Below are positions 17,716-26,534 of a stretch of DNA of 64,000 bases, in pieces. Position 1 is the first letter of the stretch, and the number at the start of each line of letters is the position of its first letter. Under the pieces are notes generated by a model, which was given only the letters and a program-made list of their open reading frames with translations, had not been told where the DNA came from and made no database searches. The stretch is from Pseudobacteriovorax sp. (GTDB lineage Bacteria > Bdellovibrionota_B > Oligoflexia > Oligoflexales > Oligoflexaceae): assembly GCA_013215145.1 (NCBI GenBank), contig JABSRP010000016.1, positions 62,001 to 126,000 of the forward strand, given 5' to 3'. Both the position numbers and the translations under genes were made by a program.

Positions 17716-18546
17716 CTAGTATGACCAGTCTATAATTCGACGTATCCTTGATACAGGAGCGTCCGTGAGATCTTGATTAGGGATATAGTATCCGTCGCTT
17801 GTGCGTGAATATTCACCCTCATCGAATACCAGTGGGTGATCTCCTCTTTCTAGCGAACCTGCAGTAGATCCATTGGGCTGATCGTAGAGATTAGCCGCAT
17901 CTGAGATGACGTATTTCACGCGGCCATCGCCCGATGGAGCGGCTGCTGCACTGTCGACAACTTGGCTGACACTGTTGTCTACTGCGACTTGTTGGATCTG
18001 CTGGTCTGCCTGTGCAAACTCCTGGTCGGTGGCGCTATTGATATCGGCGCCAATATCACCTTGCTGTTGGTTGAAGCCAAGTCCCTGTTGATCGTTGAAC
18101 CCCTGCTGGTTGTTGAAACCTTGTTGGTTGTTGAAACCTTGTTGGTTGTTAAATCCTTGCTGATTGTTAAAAAGTTGTTGGCCCTGCCCCTCTTGATCAA
18201 AAGCGCCAAGGTTGTTTTCAAATTCGTTTCCACCGTTTTGTTGAAGAAATTGGTTTTCTTGACCTTCGAAGGCATCGGCGAAATTGTTCTCGCCTCCAGC
18301 AAACTCGTTGTTGCCTTCGGAGTTTATGTTTTCGCCAAAATTATTGTTTTCGTTATCGCCAAATTCATTCGAGTTGTCGAAGTTTTCGTTGTTGTTGAAA
18401 TCTTCCTCGCTATCTTCTCCGAACTCGTTGTCTTCTTGGTCCTGGAAGTCTTCTTCCTGCACGCCTTGTTGAGCGTCAGGATCGCTCGAACATGCAGTCA
18501 GCATGAGCCAGCAGCTTACAGTTGCAAATCCTATGCGTTTGAGCAT
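17716..18546 (-). CDS. Asn/Gln/acid-rich repeat lipoprotein with a possible SH3-like end
   Basis: 276 residues. Lipobox LTAC puts the lipidated cysteine at 19. Residues 30-165 are extreme low complexity: acidic and asparagine-rich (DFNNNENF, NNNFGEN), then five exact or near-exact copies of FNNQQG at 126-155. The last 70 residues (GRVKYVISDAANLYDQPNGS, PLVFDEGEYSRTSDGYYIP) have the look of a bacterial SH3-like domain, which often binds cell wall. This suggests a surface lipoprotein with a flexible stalk. It has AGGAGG 5 bases before the ATG. No homologue comes to mind; function unknown. Neighbour to the M23 peptidase on the same strand. Confidence 0.8.
   Translation of the reverse strand: MLKRIGFATVSCWLMLTACSSDPDAQQGVQEEDFQDQEDNEFGEDSEEDFNNNENFDNSNEFGDNENNNFGENINSEGNNEFAGGENNFADAFEGQENQFLQQNGGNEFENNLGAFDQEGQGQQLFNNQQGFNNQQGFNNQQGFNNQQGFNDQQGLGFNQQQGDIGADINSATDQEFAQADQQIQQVAVDNSVSQVVDSAAAAPSGDGRVKYVISDAANLYDQPNGSTAGSLERGDHPLVFDEGEYSRTSDGYYIPNQDLTDAPVSRIRRIIDWSY
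18082..18171 (-). repeat. Five in-frame 18-bp tandem repeats (FNNQQG coding)
   Basis: Within the Asn/Gln-rich lipoprotein, 90 bases encode FNNQQG five times (last copy FNDQQG). Copies differ at a few third positions, so it is not a fresh duplication. Being a multiple of three, copy-number change would keep the frame and only alter stalk length. Confidence 0.85.
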
Positions 18547-18628
18547 GAGGTCCTCCTAGATCGCATGATAGTCACGCGATGAGCTATGATAAGAAACTTC
18601 TGACTTAATGTTTCGTCAAAAGTTGTGG

Positions 18629-18640
18629 GGACTTAAGTCC
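18629..18640. promoter_or_regulatory. 12-bp perfect palindrome GGACTTAAGTCC, possible operator
   Basis: The palindrome lies in the divergent gap between the repeat lipoprotein and recJ. TTGTGG (18623-18628) lies just before it and TTATAT/TATATG (18647-18653) just after, so it would sit between a -35 and a -10 with an 18-19 base spacer, a position used by MerR-type activators. The -35 match is weak; no regulator gene is next to it. Confidence 0.3.
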
Positions 18641-18749
18641 TCTCAGTTATATGTCTGGACAAAGGTATCGGCTTTTTTTAATGTTTACCGCTTCATGCAA
18701 GTCGATTAGACTGGCCTTAAATGTTTCAGAATTTTTCGAAAGGCGATTT

Positions 18750-20387
18750 ATGGGTCGCAAATTTGAGTTATGGCAGAGCCAAAGTTCCTCGATTCCGCGA
18801 AATTACCTCGAGTTGATGACTCTTATTCAGGAAAATCGTAAGTTCCGCTCGGTGAGTCAACTATCTTACGGAGATTTTGGACTGCAAGCTGCTTTAGATA
18901 CCGTGACTGGCGCGATTAAAGAGAACAAAAAAATTGCCCTTTATGCAGATTATGATGTCGATGGCACTATGAGTTGCGTTAGCTGGATTTGGTTCCTTGA
19001 GGCCATCGGCTATAAAAATTACACTCATTATATTCCTTGCCGATTTGAAGAGGGTTATGGGCTCAACCTGGATGCCATTAAGCACCTTGTGCATGAAGTC
19101 AAGGCTGAACTCATTATAACTATGGATACTGGGATTACAGCTAACGTTGAAGCGGCCTATTGTGCGGAACAAGGCGTCGATTTTATTTGTACAGATCACC
19201 ATAAGATTCAAGCAGAAAAAATGCCTGATTGTGTCATCCTAAATCCAAAACTTCACCCTGATCCCGATTATCAAGAATTGTGTGGATGCGGCATCACCTT
19301 TGTGCTTCTACGTCAGCTGGGAAAGAGATTCCCCGTTCCTGCTGCGACTTGGAACGATATATTAGCCATTACTGGAATGGCGACGATATGTGATGTCGTT
19401 CCGTTAAACGGTGTCAATCATAAATTAGCCAATTTAGGTGTCAATGCTATATTAAAAAGTCAGAGACCTATTTTGAAGTCGATCCTAAAGGCAGCAGCAA
19501 TAGACAGTCGTATGGATGAAAAAGATGTGGGGTTTCGTATTGGGCCACGCATCAATGCTGTGGGACGATTGAAGCATGCCAACACTGTGGTGGAAGCATT
19601 TCTCGAAAATGAACCGGATCGTTTGGTGGAATATATGGGGACATGCAATGAAGAAAGAAAAGGTATCCAAACGAAAATTTTTCAAGAGGCGTCGTTACAA
19701 GCAACAGACTTTTTAGACGGTAAATGCCTTTTCCTAGGCGGTGACTGGCATCAAGGAGTCGTTGGGATTGCTGCTAGCAAAATAGCTGAGCGCTATTGGC
19801 GACCCACTTGGCTCTTCCAGAGGAATGGCGATCAGTGTAAAGGCTCAGCCCGTTCCATTCCCGGTTTTGACGTGACAGAAGCAATGGCAGCCTGCAGCCA
19901 TTTGTTTGAAAAATTTGGCGGCCATAAGGCTGCAGGTGGTTTTTCGTTTCCTATTGAGAACGAGCAAAAAATTCGCGAGGCTTTACAGTCCTATTGCGAA
20001 GAGCAGTTCTCACAACAGCCCAGTCTTTGGCAAAGCAAAATCCAATTTGACTGTCGTTTGCCCATCGATCTACTCGACTTGGCTTTAGCAGACTCTTTGG
20101 AAGAAATGAAACCATTTGGTCACGGTTTTGAGGAACCTATATTTCAAATTGAAGCCCCAATTGGCCGAGTGGATTATTACAAGGATAAGAGCACTGGAGA
20201 GCCGAAGCATACTGCGGTAACGATTAAAACGGTAGAAGGTAATCAGAAAGTTATGTTTTTCAATGAAGTTTTTCAGGAATTTTCGCAAATCTCCAAAGCT
20301 TCATTTATCGTTTCGGCCTCTCGAAATACCTTTCGAGGAAGGCAGCAGCTTTCCCTGATGGGGCATGACTGGGAGCTGATCCATTAA
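18750..20387 (+). CDS. recJ: Single-stranded-DNA-specific exonuclease RecJ
   Basis: 545 residues, near the 577 of E. coli RecJ. DHH-superfamily motifs are all present: DYDVDG at 67-72 (metal ligands), DTG at 126-128 and DHH at 149-151; the DHHA1 part includes GGHKAAGGFSF. RecJ digests single-stranded DNA 5' to 3' in recombination and mismatch repair. An upstream ATG at 18651 would lie in the promoter region and adds an implausible leader; AAAGG 7 bases before 18750 supports the chosen start. It is transcribed away from the repeat lipoprotein. Confidence 0.92.
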   Translation: MGRKFELWQSQSSSIPRNYLELMTLIQENRKFRSVSQLSYGDFGLQAALDTVTGAIKENKKIALYADYDVDGTMSCVSWIWFLEAIGYKNYTHYIPCRFEEGYGLNLDAIKHLVHEVKAELIITMDTGITANVEAAYCAEQGVDFICTDHHKIQAEKMPDCVILNPKLHPDPDYQELCGCGITFVLLRQLGKRFPVPAATWNDILAITGMATICDVVPLNGVNHKLANLGVNAILKSQRPILKSILKAAAIDSRMDEKDVGFRIGPRINAVGRLKHANTVVEAFLENEPDRLVEYMGTCNEERKGIQTKIFQEASLQATDFLDGKCLFLGGDWHQGVVGIAASKIAERYWRPTWLFQRNGDQCKGSARSIPGFDVTEAMAACSHLFEKFGGHKAAGGFSFPIENEQKIREALQSYCEEQFSQQPSLWQSKIQFDCRLPIDLLDLALADSLEEMKPFGHGFEEPIFQIEAPIGRVDYYKDKSTGEPKHTAVTIKTVEGNQKVMFFNEVFQEFSQISKASFIVSASRNTFRGRQQLSLMGHDWELIH

Positions 20388-20469
20388 TCTGCAGAAATAA
20401 AAATATCCATCAACTTCAAGATCGCTGATACTATAGAGTTGAAACTTCAATTCGAAAAGCGGTGGCGAA

Positions 20470-21552
20470 GTGCGGAAATCATTTTTCTCAGTAATAAAGG
20501 TGAGTGTTTTTCTATGGCTAATCACCATCGTAAACACAGGGTTTGCCCAATCCTTCGAAGTATTATTCCCTTATAGTCTAGGCTACGATGCCTTAAACTA
20601 TCAGCCTCAGTTCCAAGTTGGGTCAACTCTACAATCAATGTTAGTTGATACCGAGATCGAAACTTCTGGGACAGAAAGCAAAACCTACGATCGTACTTTG
20701 GTTAATTTTTTTCGCCTACAAGCGTCTCAAAGTCTGAATCCCAAGGTCGGTATGCGTGGAACCATTTTGGGGCTGGGAGAGTTTAGAAAACTAGAGAGCG
20801 CAACTGAGCCGAGGGTGATTCGAGAAGAGGTAGAGTATACAATAAGGCCGAGATTCGAATTTATTTTTGTTACCCAAAATGCCTTGGAAATCTTTGTAGG
20901 GCTAACAGGGCGCTACGTCTTCCCTTTCGAAGTAGAGACAGTATCTTCAAGTCTAACTAGTAAAGAGGATTATGATAGCGCATTTTTGTCTACTCAACAT
21001 TTTGGTTTCGTAAAACGAGTCGGTCGACTCCAAGGTGGTTTCTATTTTCGCAAAGGTGCGGAAAAGGCACGAAGATTAAAAAAATCCAATGACCGAGATG
21101 GAACGATTCTGGAAAACGATGATGTGATCCACGATCCCACTAAGTTAGGCATTTTCGCTCGGGTTCCTCTAGGCAGAAATAGTATTTATGTAGAGTTTTC
21201 TCCCGTACAAGCAGGAGAGGGAGGTAATCGTACCGATCAGGGCGCGACAGTAACCGAAGATTATATAAGTCTATTTAGCAAGGTGAATATTGCCACTGGC
21301 TTGCAGGGACTCGAATTCTCTGGGTCGTTACTTTACAAAACTCTCTCCTATGCGGATAACCGCGATGTGTCTCCCGAAACCATTCCGCAAACAGGTTTGC
21401 ATTTCGATGCTAACTACAGCTTGGGTCGAGCGCGATTTACTTTTGGCTTGGTGTTAGGGTATGGGAAAGATGGACAGAGTATCGATGAGTTCAATGCCGA
21501 TTATCGCCTAATTGCCTTTGGCGGGCGCATAGGAGCGTCAGCAAGCTTCTAG
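20470..21552 (+). CDS. Putative outer-membrane beta-barrel protein
   Basis: 360 residues from a GTG start. A signal peptide ends near NTGFAQSF. The rest alternates polar and hydrophobic residues in strand-like runs (VTQNALEIFVGLTGRYVFPF, RLQGGFYFRKG, RFTFGLVLGYG), and the chain ends in a phenylalanine (GRIGASASF), the usual C-terminal signal for barrel assembly by BamA. It begins 82 bases after recJ and leads an envelope-type group with a lipoprotein, a haem-motif protein and a DUF1501 protein. No specific porin family is recognisable. Confidence 0.7.
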   Translation: MRKSFFSVIKVSVFLWLITIVNTGFAQSFEVLFPYSLGYDALNYQPQFQVGSTLQSMLVDTEIETSGTESKTYDRTLVNFFRLQASQSLNPKVGMRGTILGLGEFRKLESATEPRVIREEVEYTIRPRFEFIFVTQNALEIFVGLTGRYVFPFEVETVSSSLTSKEDYDSAFLSTQHFGFVKRVGRLQGGFYFRKGAEKARRLKKSNDRDGTILENDDVIHDPTKLGIFARVPLGRNSIYVEFSPVQAGEGGNRTDQGATVTEDYISLFSKVNIATGLQGLEFSGSLLYKTLSYADNRDVSPETIPQTGLHFDANYSLGRARFTFGLVLGYGKDGQSIDEFNADYRLIAFGGRIGASASF

Positions 21553-21581
21553 AATTAAAAACATACTATACTGAAAATATT

Positions 21582-21610
21582 AAGTATTTATTCGTTTTCT
21601 CAAGTATTTA
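21582..21610 (+). promoter_or_regulatory. Direct repeat AAGTATTTA x2, two helical turns apart
   Basis: AAGTATTTA occurs at 21582-21590 and 21602-21610, 20 bases start to start, upstream of the lipoprotein gene at 21648. The spacing suits a regulator binding one face of the helix, but the local sequence is AT-rich and chance is possible. Confidence 0.25.
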
Positions 21611-21647
21611 CCAAGTTGTCCGAACGAGGGAGTAGGAGGACTGGTCA

Positions 21648-22328
21648 ATGCGTTTTAGAGGAACAATCGTTTCGAATTTAATACTTTTTGGTCTGGTTTG
21701 TCAGATCCTAAGTGGCTGCTATTTCTTTAGAAAACGGAGCCCCGGAGTCGAGGCTACCACCTCTGGTGTGGTTGGAGAGTCTCTTGGCGCAAAAGCAGGG
21801 TCGGTGGATGAAGAAGCACTGGCTCTTGTTCACGCCATATCTAGCTCATATCCCGCTGCAGGCATTCGACCTGATCCTGATGTCATGGTTCGAAATCTGT
21901 TATTAGAGTATCGCGATCTTGGCTCGACGGTTGCTAGAGAGATCGGTCGCGTGGAAGCCTATCGATTGTTGCTCGGTGGCGCCAACCAAGATTTTACTAT
22001 CGTTCCACAGGACACCTACGATGCCACATCGCTACTTGCCAAGTTAAAGGTCGCCGAAGAAATATGCATGGGGCTTGTGGCTCCAGATGAGGATTTACAT
22101 CCCGATTGGGATTCGATTTTGCCAGCTGGTCCAGAAGATAGTGCGACTAATGTATTGTATTTAGCTCAGAGGTTTCAGGGAAAACCAAGTTCTGCAGTCT
22201 CTGCAGAAACCATCCAAAGTTTGAATAGTATTTTAGAGACGGGACGCAGTGAAGGTAGTCTCTCGGAATCTAGTTACATTCCAGTTTGCGCCACCCTTAT
22301 TTTAGACGCAGACTTTTTATTATTATGA
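21648..22328 (+). CDS. Lipoprotein of unknown function in the DUF1588/DUF1501 locus
   Basis: 226 residues. The signal peptide ends in LSGC, so cysteine 24 should be lipidated. The mature part is mostly helical and shows no motif I recognise. AGGAGG lies 9 bases before the ATG. Its stop codon overlaps a possible ATG of the next gene (ATGA), which points to coupled translation with the two-haem-motif protein. I infer that it works with those downstream secreted proteins, perhaps as their membrane anchor. Confidence 0.75.
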   Translation: MRFRGTIVSNLILFGLVCQILSGCYFFRKRSPGVEATTSGVVGESLGAKAGSVDEEALALVHAISSSYPAAGIRPDPDVMVRNLLLEYRDLGSTVAREIGRVEAYRLLLGGANQDFTIVPQDTYDATSLLAKLKVAEEICMGLVAPDEDLHPDWDSILPAGPEDSATNVLYLAQRFQGKPSSAVSAETIQSLNSILETGRSEGSLSESSYIPVCATLILDADFLLL

Positions 22329-22339
22329 AAGGACAGACC

Positions 22340-23971
22340 ATGCGTTTGTTGGTAGGTTTATTTCTACTATTAGAGGTCAACGCAATCGCACAAACCTACA
22401 CTGAATTGGCTTTGCGGCGTGCTCAATACCTCCTTAATGGGACGACTCCCACAGACGAAGAATTCGCTCTATATGGCGTCGACGAGAACGCCTATAAGGC
22501 AGCGGTTCGTCAAATGATAAACGATGAACGTTTCTATGACTCTGTCTTGCGATATCATGAGAGAATCTTTGGTGTTGGTTTACCCGATGAGTACTTGATT
22601 GAACTTATCAATGAAGATATTGACGGCAAGCAAGATAAATTTGCTAGTCTGACCTGCGATCGTAGAGAGGGAGCTAACTCGAGGTTCATCTGCGCATGGA
22701 CAAAAGACTACGAGGATGGAAAAGGAACAGGTTGTCCTGAGAGTCAAGAAGTGGCTGCATCAGTTTTTTGGTATCCAGAGATTGCTGCTTGGGTTTGTCC
22801 GTCCGTGATAACAAATTGTGGGCAGGATTTAAGTAAATGCTTTATTCAATATGGTGACGAAGAGGCAGCTAAAAATGCCGAACTTGGCGCGACTGAAACC
22901 TTTGATTCACGATTTGCTGTCATTAAATCACTCAGCCGACAGGCTGCAGGTATAGCCACCGCTATTGCTGTTGAGAATTATCCCTATACCAAGATCCTCG
23001 AACCGGGAGTGACCGCCGTGGACGGTGCGATAGCTCATTTCTACCAGCAAACTCATCACTTCAAGATCGATCAATTGAACCTAAACAGTCAAGTACTTGA
23101 GTTTTTGCCCCAACTTTCTCTAACCGATACGAGGTTTAAACTGATTAAAGCAGGAGGAGATAACTATTCTCGTGGAGGGGTGATATCGTCATTCGGTTGG
23201 CTGAGGCGTTACGATAAAAATAGGACTCGGGCGAACGAGCTTTACAAAAGGCTTCTATGCCGTAATTTTACGGCTGAACTACCTGCAATCTTTCCTCAGG
23301 ATCCGGGGAATTTGAGAACAGCTGCTGCCTGCCGCAGCTGTCATGAGGTTTTAGATCCCTTAGCTGATTTTTTCTTGTCATGGGGTGAAGGAGCTGAGAT
23401 CTACACCGGGTCTTCCGCTGCCGTTGATACGAGCTTTGCTGGGTGCCAGGGTTCGAGTGTTCAGGAGTTAGCGCAGTGCGTGCAGCAGTTGCCTGGATTT
23501 CAGACCTGCACAGTTCAAAACGTATGGGAATGGGTTGTAGGGCGCGGATTTTATAAAGAAGAAAGCGATCTCCGAGATGGTCTGGTTGAGTATTTTCAGA
23601 CGACCAACTACAGCTTCCGTGAGTTGGTCTACGCTATTGTGACTCATCCAGTGTTCATGACTGCGGCACGAACAGATGCATTGGTTACAGACCCGTTGGA
23701 GGCGCCTCCCCTTGGCGAGGTACCTACTGTAGAGGCTGAATGTGATACTGTTATTTCTTACGCCGCAGATATCGCTCCTCTCAGTGCTAATAACTGTGAT
23801 CAGTGTCACTCTGCTGGGAGTGACAGGCAAGATCTCACCACAGAAGATCAGTGGGCTGCTTTAGGGGAAACCGCTGTAGGAATGATGGTCTCGGGTTCAA
23901 TGCCGCCCGGTGGATTTAATGAGAGTGTGCAGACCTTAGCGCAAAATGTTAAATGCTGGCTGGAGCAATAA
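22340..23971 (+). CDS. Exported DUF1588-like protein with two c-type haem motifs
   Basis: 543 residues with a signal peptide (LLVGLFLLLEVNAIAQ). Two CxxCH sites are present: C331-x-x-C334-H335 (CRSCHEVLDPLADFF) and C486-x-x-C489-H490 (CDQCHSAG). The first, with LRTAAACRSCHEVLDPL after a YKRLLC block, matches the DUF1588/DUF1585 type of large secreted proteins best known from Planctomycetes. The second is a stand-alone cytochrome c-like tail. These proteins are usually partnered with a DUF1501 protein, as here. Their reaction is not established. The start at 22340 has AAGGA 7 bases before it; an ATG at 22325 overlapping the upstream stop is an alternative. Confidence 0.75.
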   Translation: MRLLVGLFLLLEVNAIAQTYTELALRRAQYLLNGTTPTDEEFALYGVDENAYKAAVRQMINDERFYDSVLRYHERIFGVGLPDEYLIELINEDIDGKQDKFASLTCDRREGANSRFICAWTKDYEDGKGTGCPESQEVAASVFWYPEIAAWVCPSVITNCGQDLSKCFIQYGDEEAAKNAELGATETFDSRFAVIKSLSRQAAGIATAIAVENYPYTKILEPGVTAVDGAIAHFYQQTHHFKIDQLNLNSQVLEFLPQLSLTDTRFKLIKAGGDNYSRGGVISSFGWLRRYDKNRTRANELYKRLLCRNFTAELPAIFPQDPGNLRTAAACRSCHEVLDPLADFFLSWGEGAEIYTGSSAAVDTSFAGCQGSSVQELAQCVQQLPGFQTCTVQNVWEWVVGRGFYKEESDLRDGLVEYFQTTNYSFRELVYAIVTHPVFMTAARTDALVTDPLEAPPLGEVPTVEAECDTVISYAADIAPLSANNCDQCHSAGSDRQDLTTEDQWAALGETAVGMMVSGSMPPGGFNESVQTLAQNVKCWLEQ

Positions 23972-23973
23972 TC

Positions 23974-25311
23974 ATGACAAAAAAGAAAAAAATATTAACC
24001 CCTAAATCCACTTTTCTAACCAACCAAATCTCGCGACGAAGCTTGATTGAGTCAGGCATTAGTATGTCAGCCTTTGCTAGCCTGTCTTCGCTTATCGGGA
24101 ATCGTTATGCTATCGGTCAAGAGGTTACTGTGGCGAAGCGTTTGGTTTGGATTAATATGTCGGGAGGATGGGATGTCTTGGAAGCGACAGAGCCAAAGGT
24201 AAGTTCCACCTCTGGTATTGATATGGTTTACGACTATGGCTTGGCGAGTCAGCTTATTGGTAGTGAGGTTCGCATAGGTCGCTGGCTTGGACGGTTGGCT
24301 CGCTTGCATGGAGACAAAATGGTAGTCCTGCGAGGAATCAATATGGGTACCACGAGTCACATGGCTGGTCGGGTGTATATGGATACAGGAATCCTCTCTA
24401 ACTCAGGAGAAGTGAATTCGGCCTCCATTCCTTCTATCGTAGCTTCCGAGAGTCAGGCTACGATTCCGATCATTCAATTGAACGGCGGATCAGACCCGCA
24501 GATCGATCGAGGATTGCTAAATCCGGTTTCTGTCGTGCGTGCACAAAACTTAGACTTGTATCGCGCTATGTATCCTCAAACTGATAATCAGCTTAATCAG
24601 AAGCTTCTCATGCTGGATCACCTACGTCAGTCATTAGACAGGCAGGAAGCCATGCTGGGTAGCAGTGATCGATTAAGTGCTGTTAGAACCGCGGAATCCA
24701 AGGTTCGGGTTCAATTTGACGAACAGGTGGGGCAGAAGTTAGAGCTTTCTGACGAAGATCGTACAGCCTTTACTATCGAGCCGCCCGCAAATCTCAATGG
24801 TGGTCAGAGAGATGCCTTTGCGCTAGCCCTCAAACTATTAAAAAATGATCTCGTCACTTGTGTTAATCTTGGTTTGGGTGGGTTTGATACTCATGCAAAT
24901 CAAGAACGATCTCTCCAACCCATTATGGAAAATTTTGATTATTTGCTGTCGACTTTCATTACAGAATTGGACGCAGCTGGACAATTGGATGATACCTTAA
25001 TCGTGGTTTATTCAGACTTTGGGCGCACTCCCAAGGTCAACCAACGAAATGGAAGAGACCATTGGCCTTTTGGCGGAGCCCTAATGCTTGGAGGCGGAAT
25101 CGAAGGTGGTCGCGCTGTTGGTGGAACCGACGATGATATGCGAGGGCTAAAGATCAACGAGAATACTGGTCTTATCGATGAAAATGGAATCACACTTAAT
25201 CCCACCCACCTGGGAGCGGCTGTGTTAGAATTAACACTCGGGGCCGACTATTTAGGCTACCGAAGCTACCTTGAACGGTTGCCAGCCTTGGTTAGGCTCA
25301 GAACTGGCTGA
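23974..25311 (+). CDS. DUF1501-family protein with a twin-arginine signal
   Basis: 445 residues. The N-terminus has SRRSLI at 20-25 followed by a hydrophobic stretch, the pattern of a Tat signal, so it should be exported folded. DUF1501 blocks include VNLGLGGFDTHANQ, then TLIVVYSDFGRTPKVN and GRDHWPFGGALMLGGG. The fold is related to sulfatases and alkaline phosphatases, but the family has no proven activity. It starts 2 bases after the stop of the two-haem-motif protein. The DUF1588-like plus DUF1501 pair and two flanking barrel proteins look like one exported module. Confidence 0.88.
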   Translation: MTKKKKILTPKSTFLTNQISRRSLIESGISMSAFASLSSLIGNRYAIGQEVTVAKRLVWINMSGGWDVLEATEPKVSSTSGIDMVYDYGLASQLIGSEVRIGRWLGRLARLHGDKMVVLRGINMGTTSHMAGRVYMDTGILSNSGEVNSASIPSIVASESQATIPIIQLNGGSDPQIDRGLLNPVSVVRAQNLDLYRAMYPQTDNQLNQKLLMLDHLRQSLDRQEAMLGSSDRLSAVRTAESKVRVQFDEQVGQKLELSDEDRTAFTIEPPANLNGGQRDAFALALKLLKNDLVTCVNLGLGGFDTHANQERSLQPIMENFDYLLSTFITELDAAGQLDDTLIVVYSDFGRTPKVNQRNGRDHWPFGGALMLGGGIEGGRAVGGTDDDMRGLKINENTGLIDENGITLNPTHLGAAVLELTLGADYLGYRSYLERLPALVRLRTG

Positions 25312-25341
25312 TGCAATGACATAGCTTAGTGGGAAGATGAG

Positions 25342-26496
25342 ATGAAACGTTCCTTAGTTGCCTGTGGATGGTCAATCCTTTTGTCTTCTGGGGGCTTGCA
25401 TGCCGGAATCTTAGAAAATGGTCATCTAAGCTCTCTGACCGGACTTGTGAAGCAGCAACAGTTTATTTATAACCCTGCCGAGCTGCCTATTAACATCAAG
25501 AAATACTCAGTCCTGGCTCGAAAAGATACTCGCTCCACTAATGTGGTGGGATCGCCCAATAATTCAAATCAATCAATTAGTTACGAGTATGAAAATGACT
25601 TGATTGCATTGGGAGGGCTGTTGCCTTTTGGTGGAGGAGCCTTTGGGTTTTGGTATGCCCAGTTGAATGAATCCTTAGATACTGACAACTCGGCGGTGGG
25701 TAGAGTTATCGAGGAAAAAAAGAAGCATGATGTTTATGCGATCCGGTTTGCTTTGGAATTGGTTCCTTTTTTAACCTTTGGATTTCACTATGAGTATAAA
25801 AAAATTGCCAACTTCATTTATGGAAGCTTCTTTCTGAATCAGAATGATCAAACGAACTATAAGGCCTTTATCTCTGGATATCGCCTGGGCTTGAACTACG
25901 ATAATCGAAAATTTGCCTTGGCTGCCTATACTGCACCTCCACTTCGTGGTAAGGCTTTAATCGATGGCGAGCAAAAAATTGTTGGTGAGCCGGGCTCAGG
26001 AGCCTTGTCTTTTCTGTTATATGCCAATGCAAAAATGTCACTAGCAGCCAAGCATACTCAGTGGTTTTATAAGAGGGACGATCGTTCTGAATTATCGACG
26101 AGTCCAGTTGATGAGCGTGATATTTCTCTTAATGGATTGGAGCTCGATCAATTTCTTTATCCTTTAAGTCAAACAACCCTCGGCGTTAGTTATAACGCTC
26201 GAAAACATATATTTTTAAAGACTGATGTCTTTAAACAGATTTCAGTATTTCACTTTGATGAGGATAGCTTACCTACTGATAAGCGTAGTAGTGATACGCG
26301 CTTAGACTACTACGGGGTGCAGGGTGTTATCACTCTTGAGAAAAACAAAGTCTTGTTTTCCGCCGGTTTAAGATTAGAGTTGTTTAAAGAAATCGATGAA
26401 ATTTCCGACAATACTGGCAAGTTAGGTCACGGAACCTATGTCGACTATAAATCAACCAACCGTAACCTGTTCCTTTCCATGGCCTACATGCAGTAG
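25342..26496 (+). CDS. Putative outer-membrane beta-barrel protein, end of DUF1501 locus
   Basis: 384 residues with a signal peptide (SILLSSGGLHAG). Strand-like alternation is clear in many segments (GGAFGFWYAQL, VYAIRFALELVPFLTFGFHYEY, KVLFSAGLRLELF). The start has a modest ribosome site and lies 30 bases after the DUF1501 stop, on the same strand. It ends LFLSMAYMQ, not an aromatic residue, which is less typical for a BamA substrate. I cannot name a family. Confidence 0.65.
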   Translation: MKRSLVACGWSILLSSGGLHAGILENGHLSSLTGLVKQQQFIYNPAELPINIKKYSVLARKDTRSTNVVGSPNNSNQSISYEYENDLIALGGLLPFGGGAFGFWYAQLNESLDTDNSAVGRVIEEKKKHDVYAIRFALELVPFLTFGFHYEYKKIANFIYGSFFLNQNDQTNYKAFISGYRLGLNYDNRKFALAAYTAPPLRGKALIDGEQKIVGEPGSGALSFLLYANAKMSLAAKHTQWFYKRDDRSELSTSPVDERDISLNGLELDQFLYPLSQTTLGVSYNARKHIFLKTDVFKQISVFHFDEDSLPTDKRSSDTRLDYYGVQGVITLEKNKVLFSAGLRLELFKEIDEISDNTGKLGHGTYVDYKSTNRNLFLSMAYMQ

Positions 26497-26534
26497 GCGC
26501 AGTTTCAACATGCAAAAACTCGTTACATTGGCAT

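Noticed and set aside
18082..18171. Possible CRISPR-like array in the 18-bp repeats
   Set aside because: Repeats are contiguous, too short, have no spacers, and are in frame within a coding sequence.
17962..18582. A long hydrophobic reading frame on the plus strand opposite the Asn-rich lipoprotein
   Set aside because: It is the complement of Asn/Gln codons, which read as Val/Leu/Phe; it lacks a ribosome site and the minus-strand gene has a lipobox and AGGAGG.
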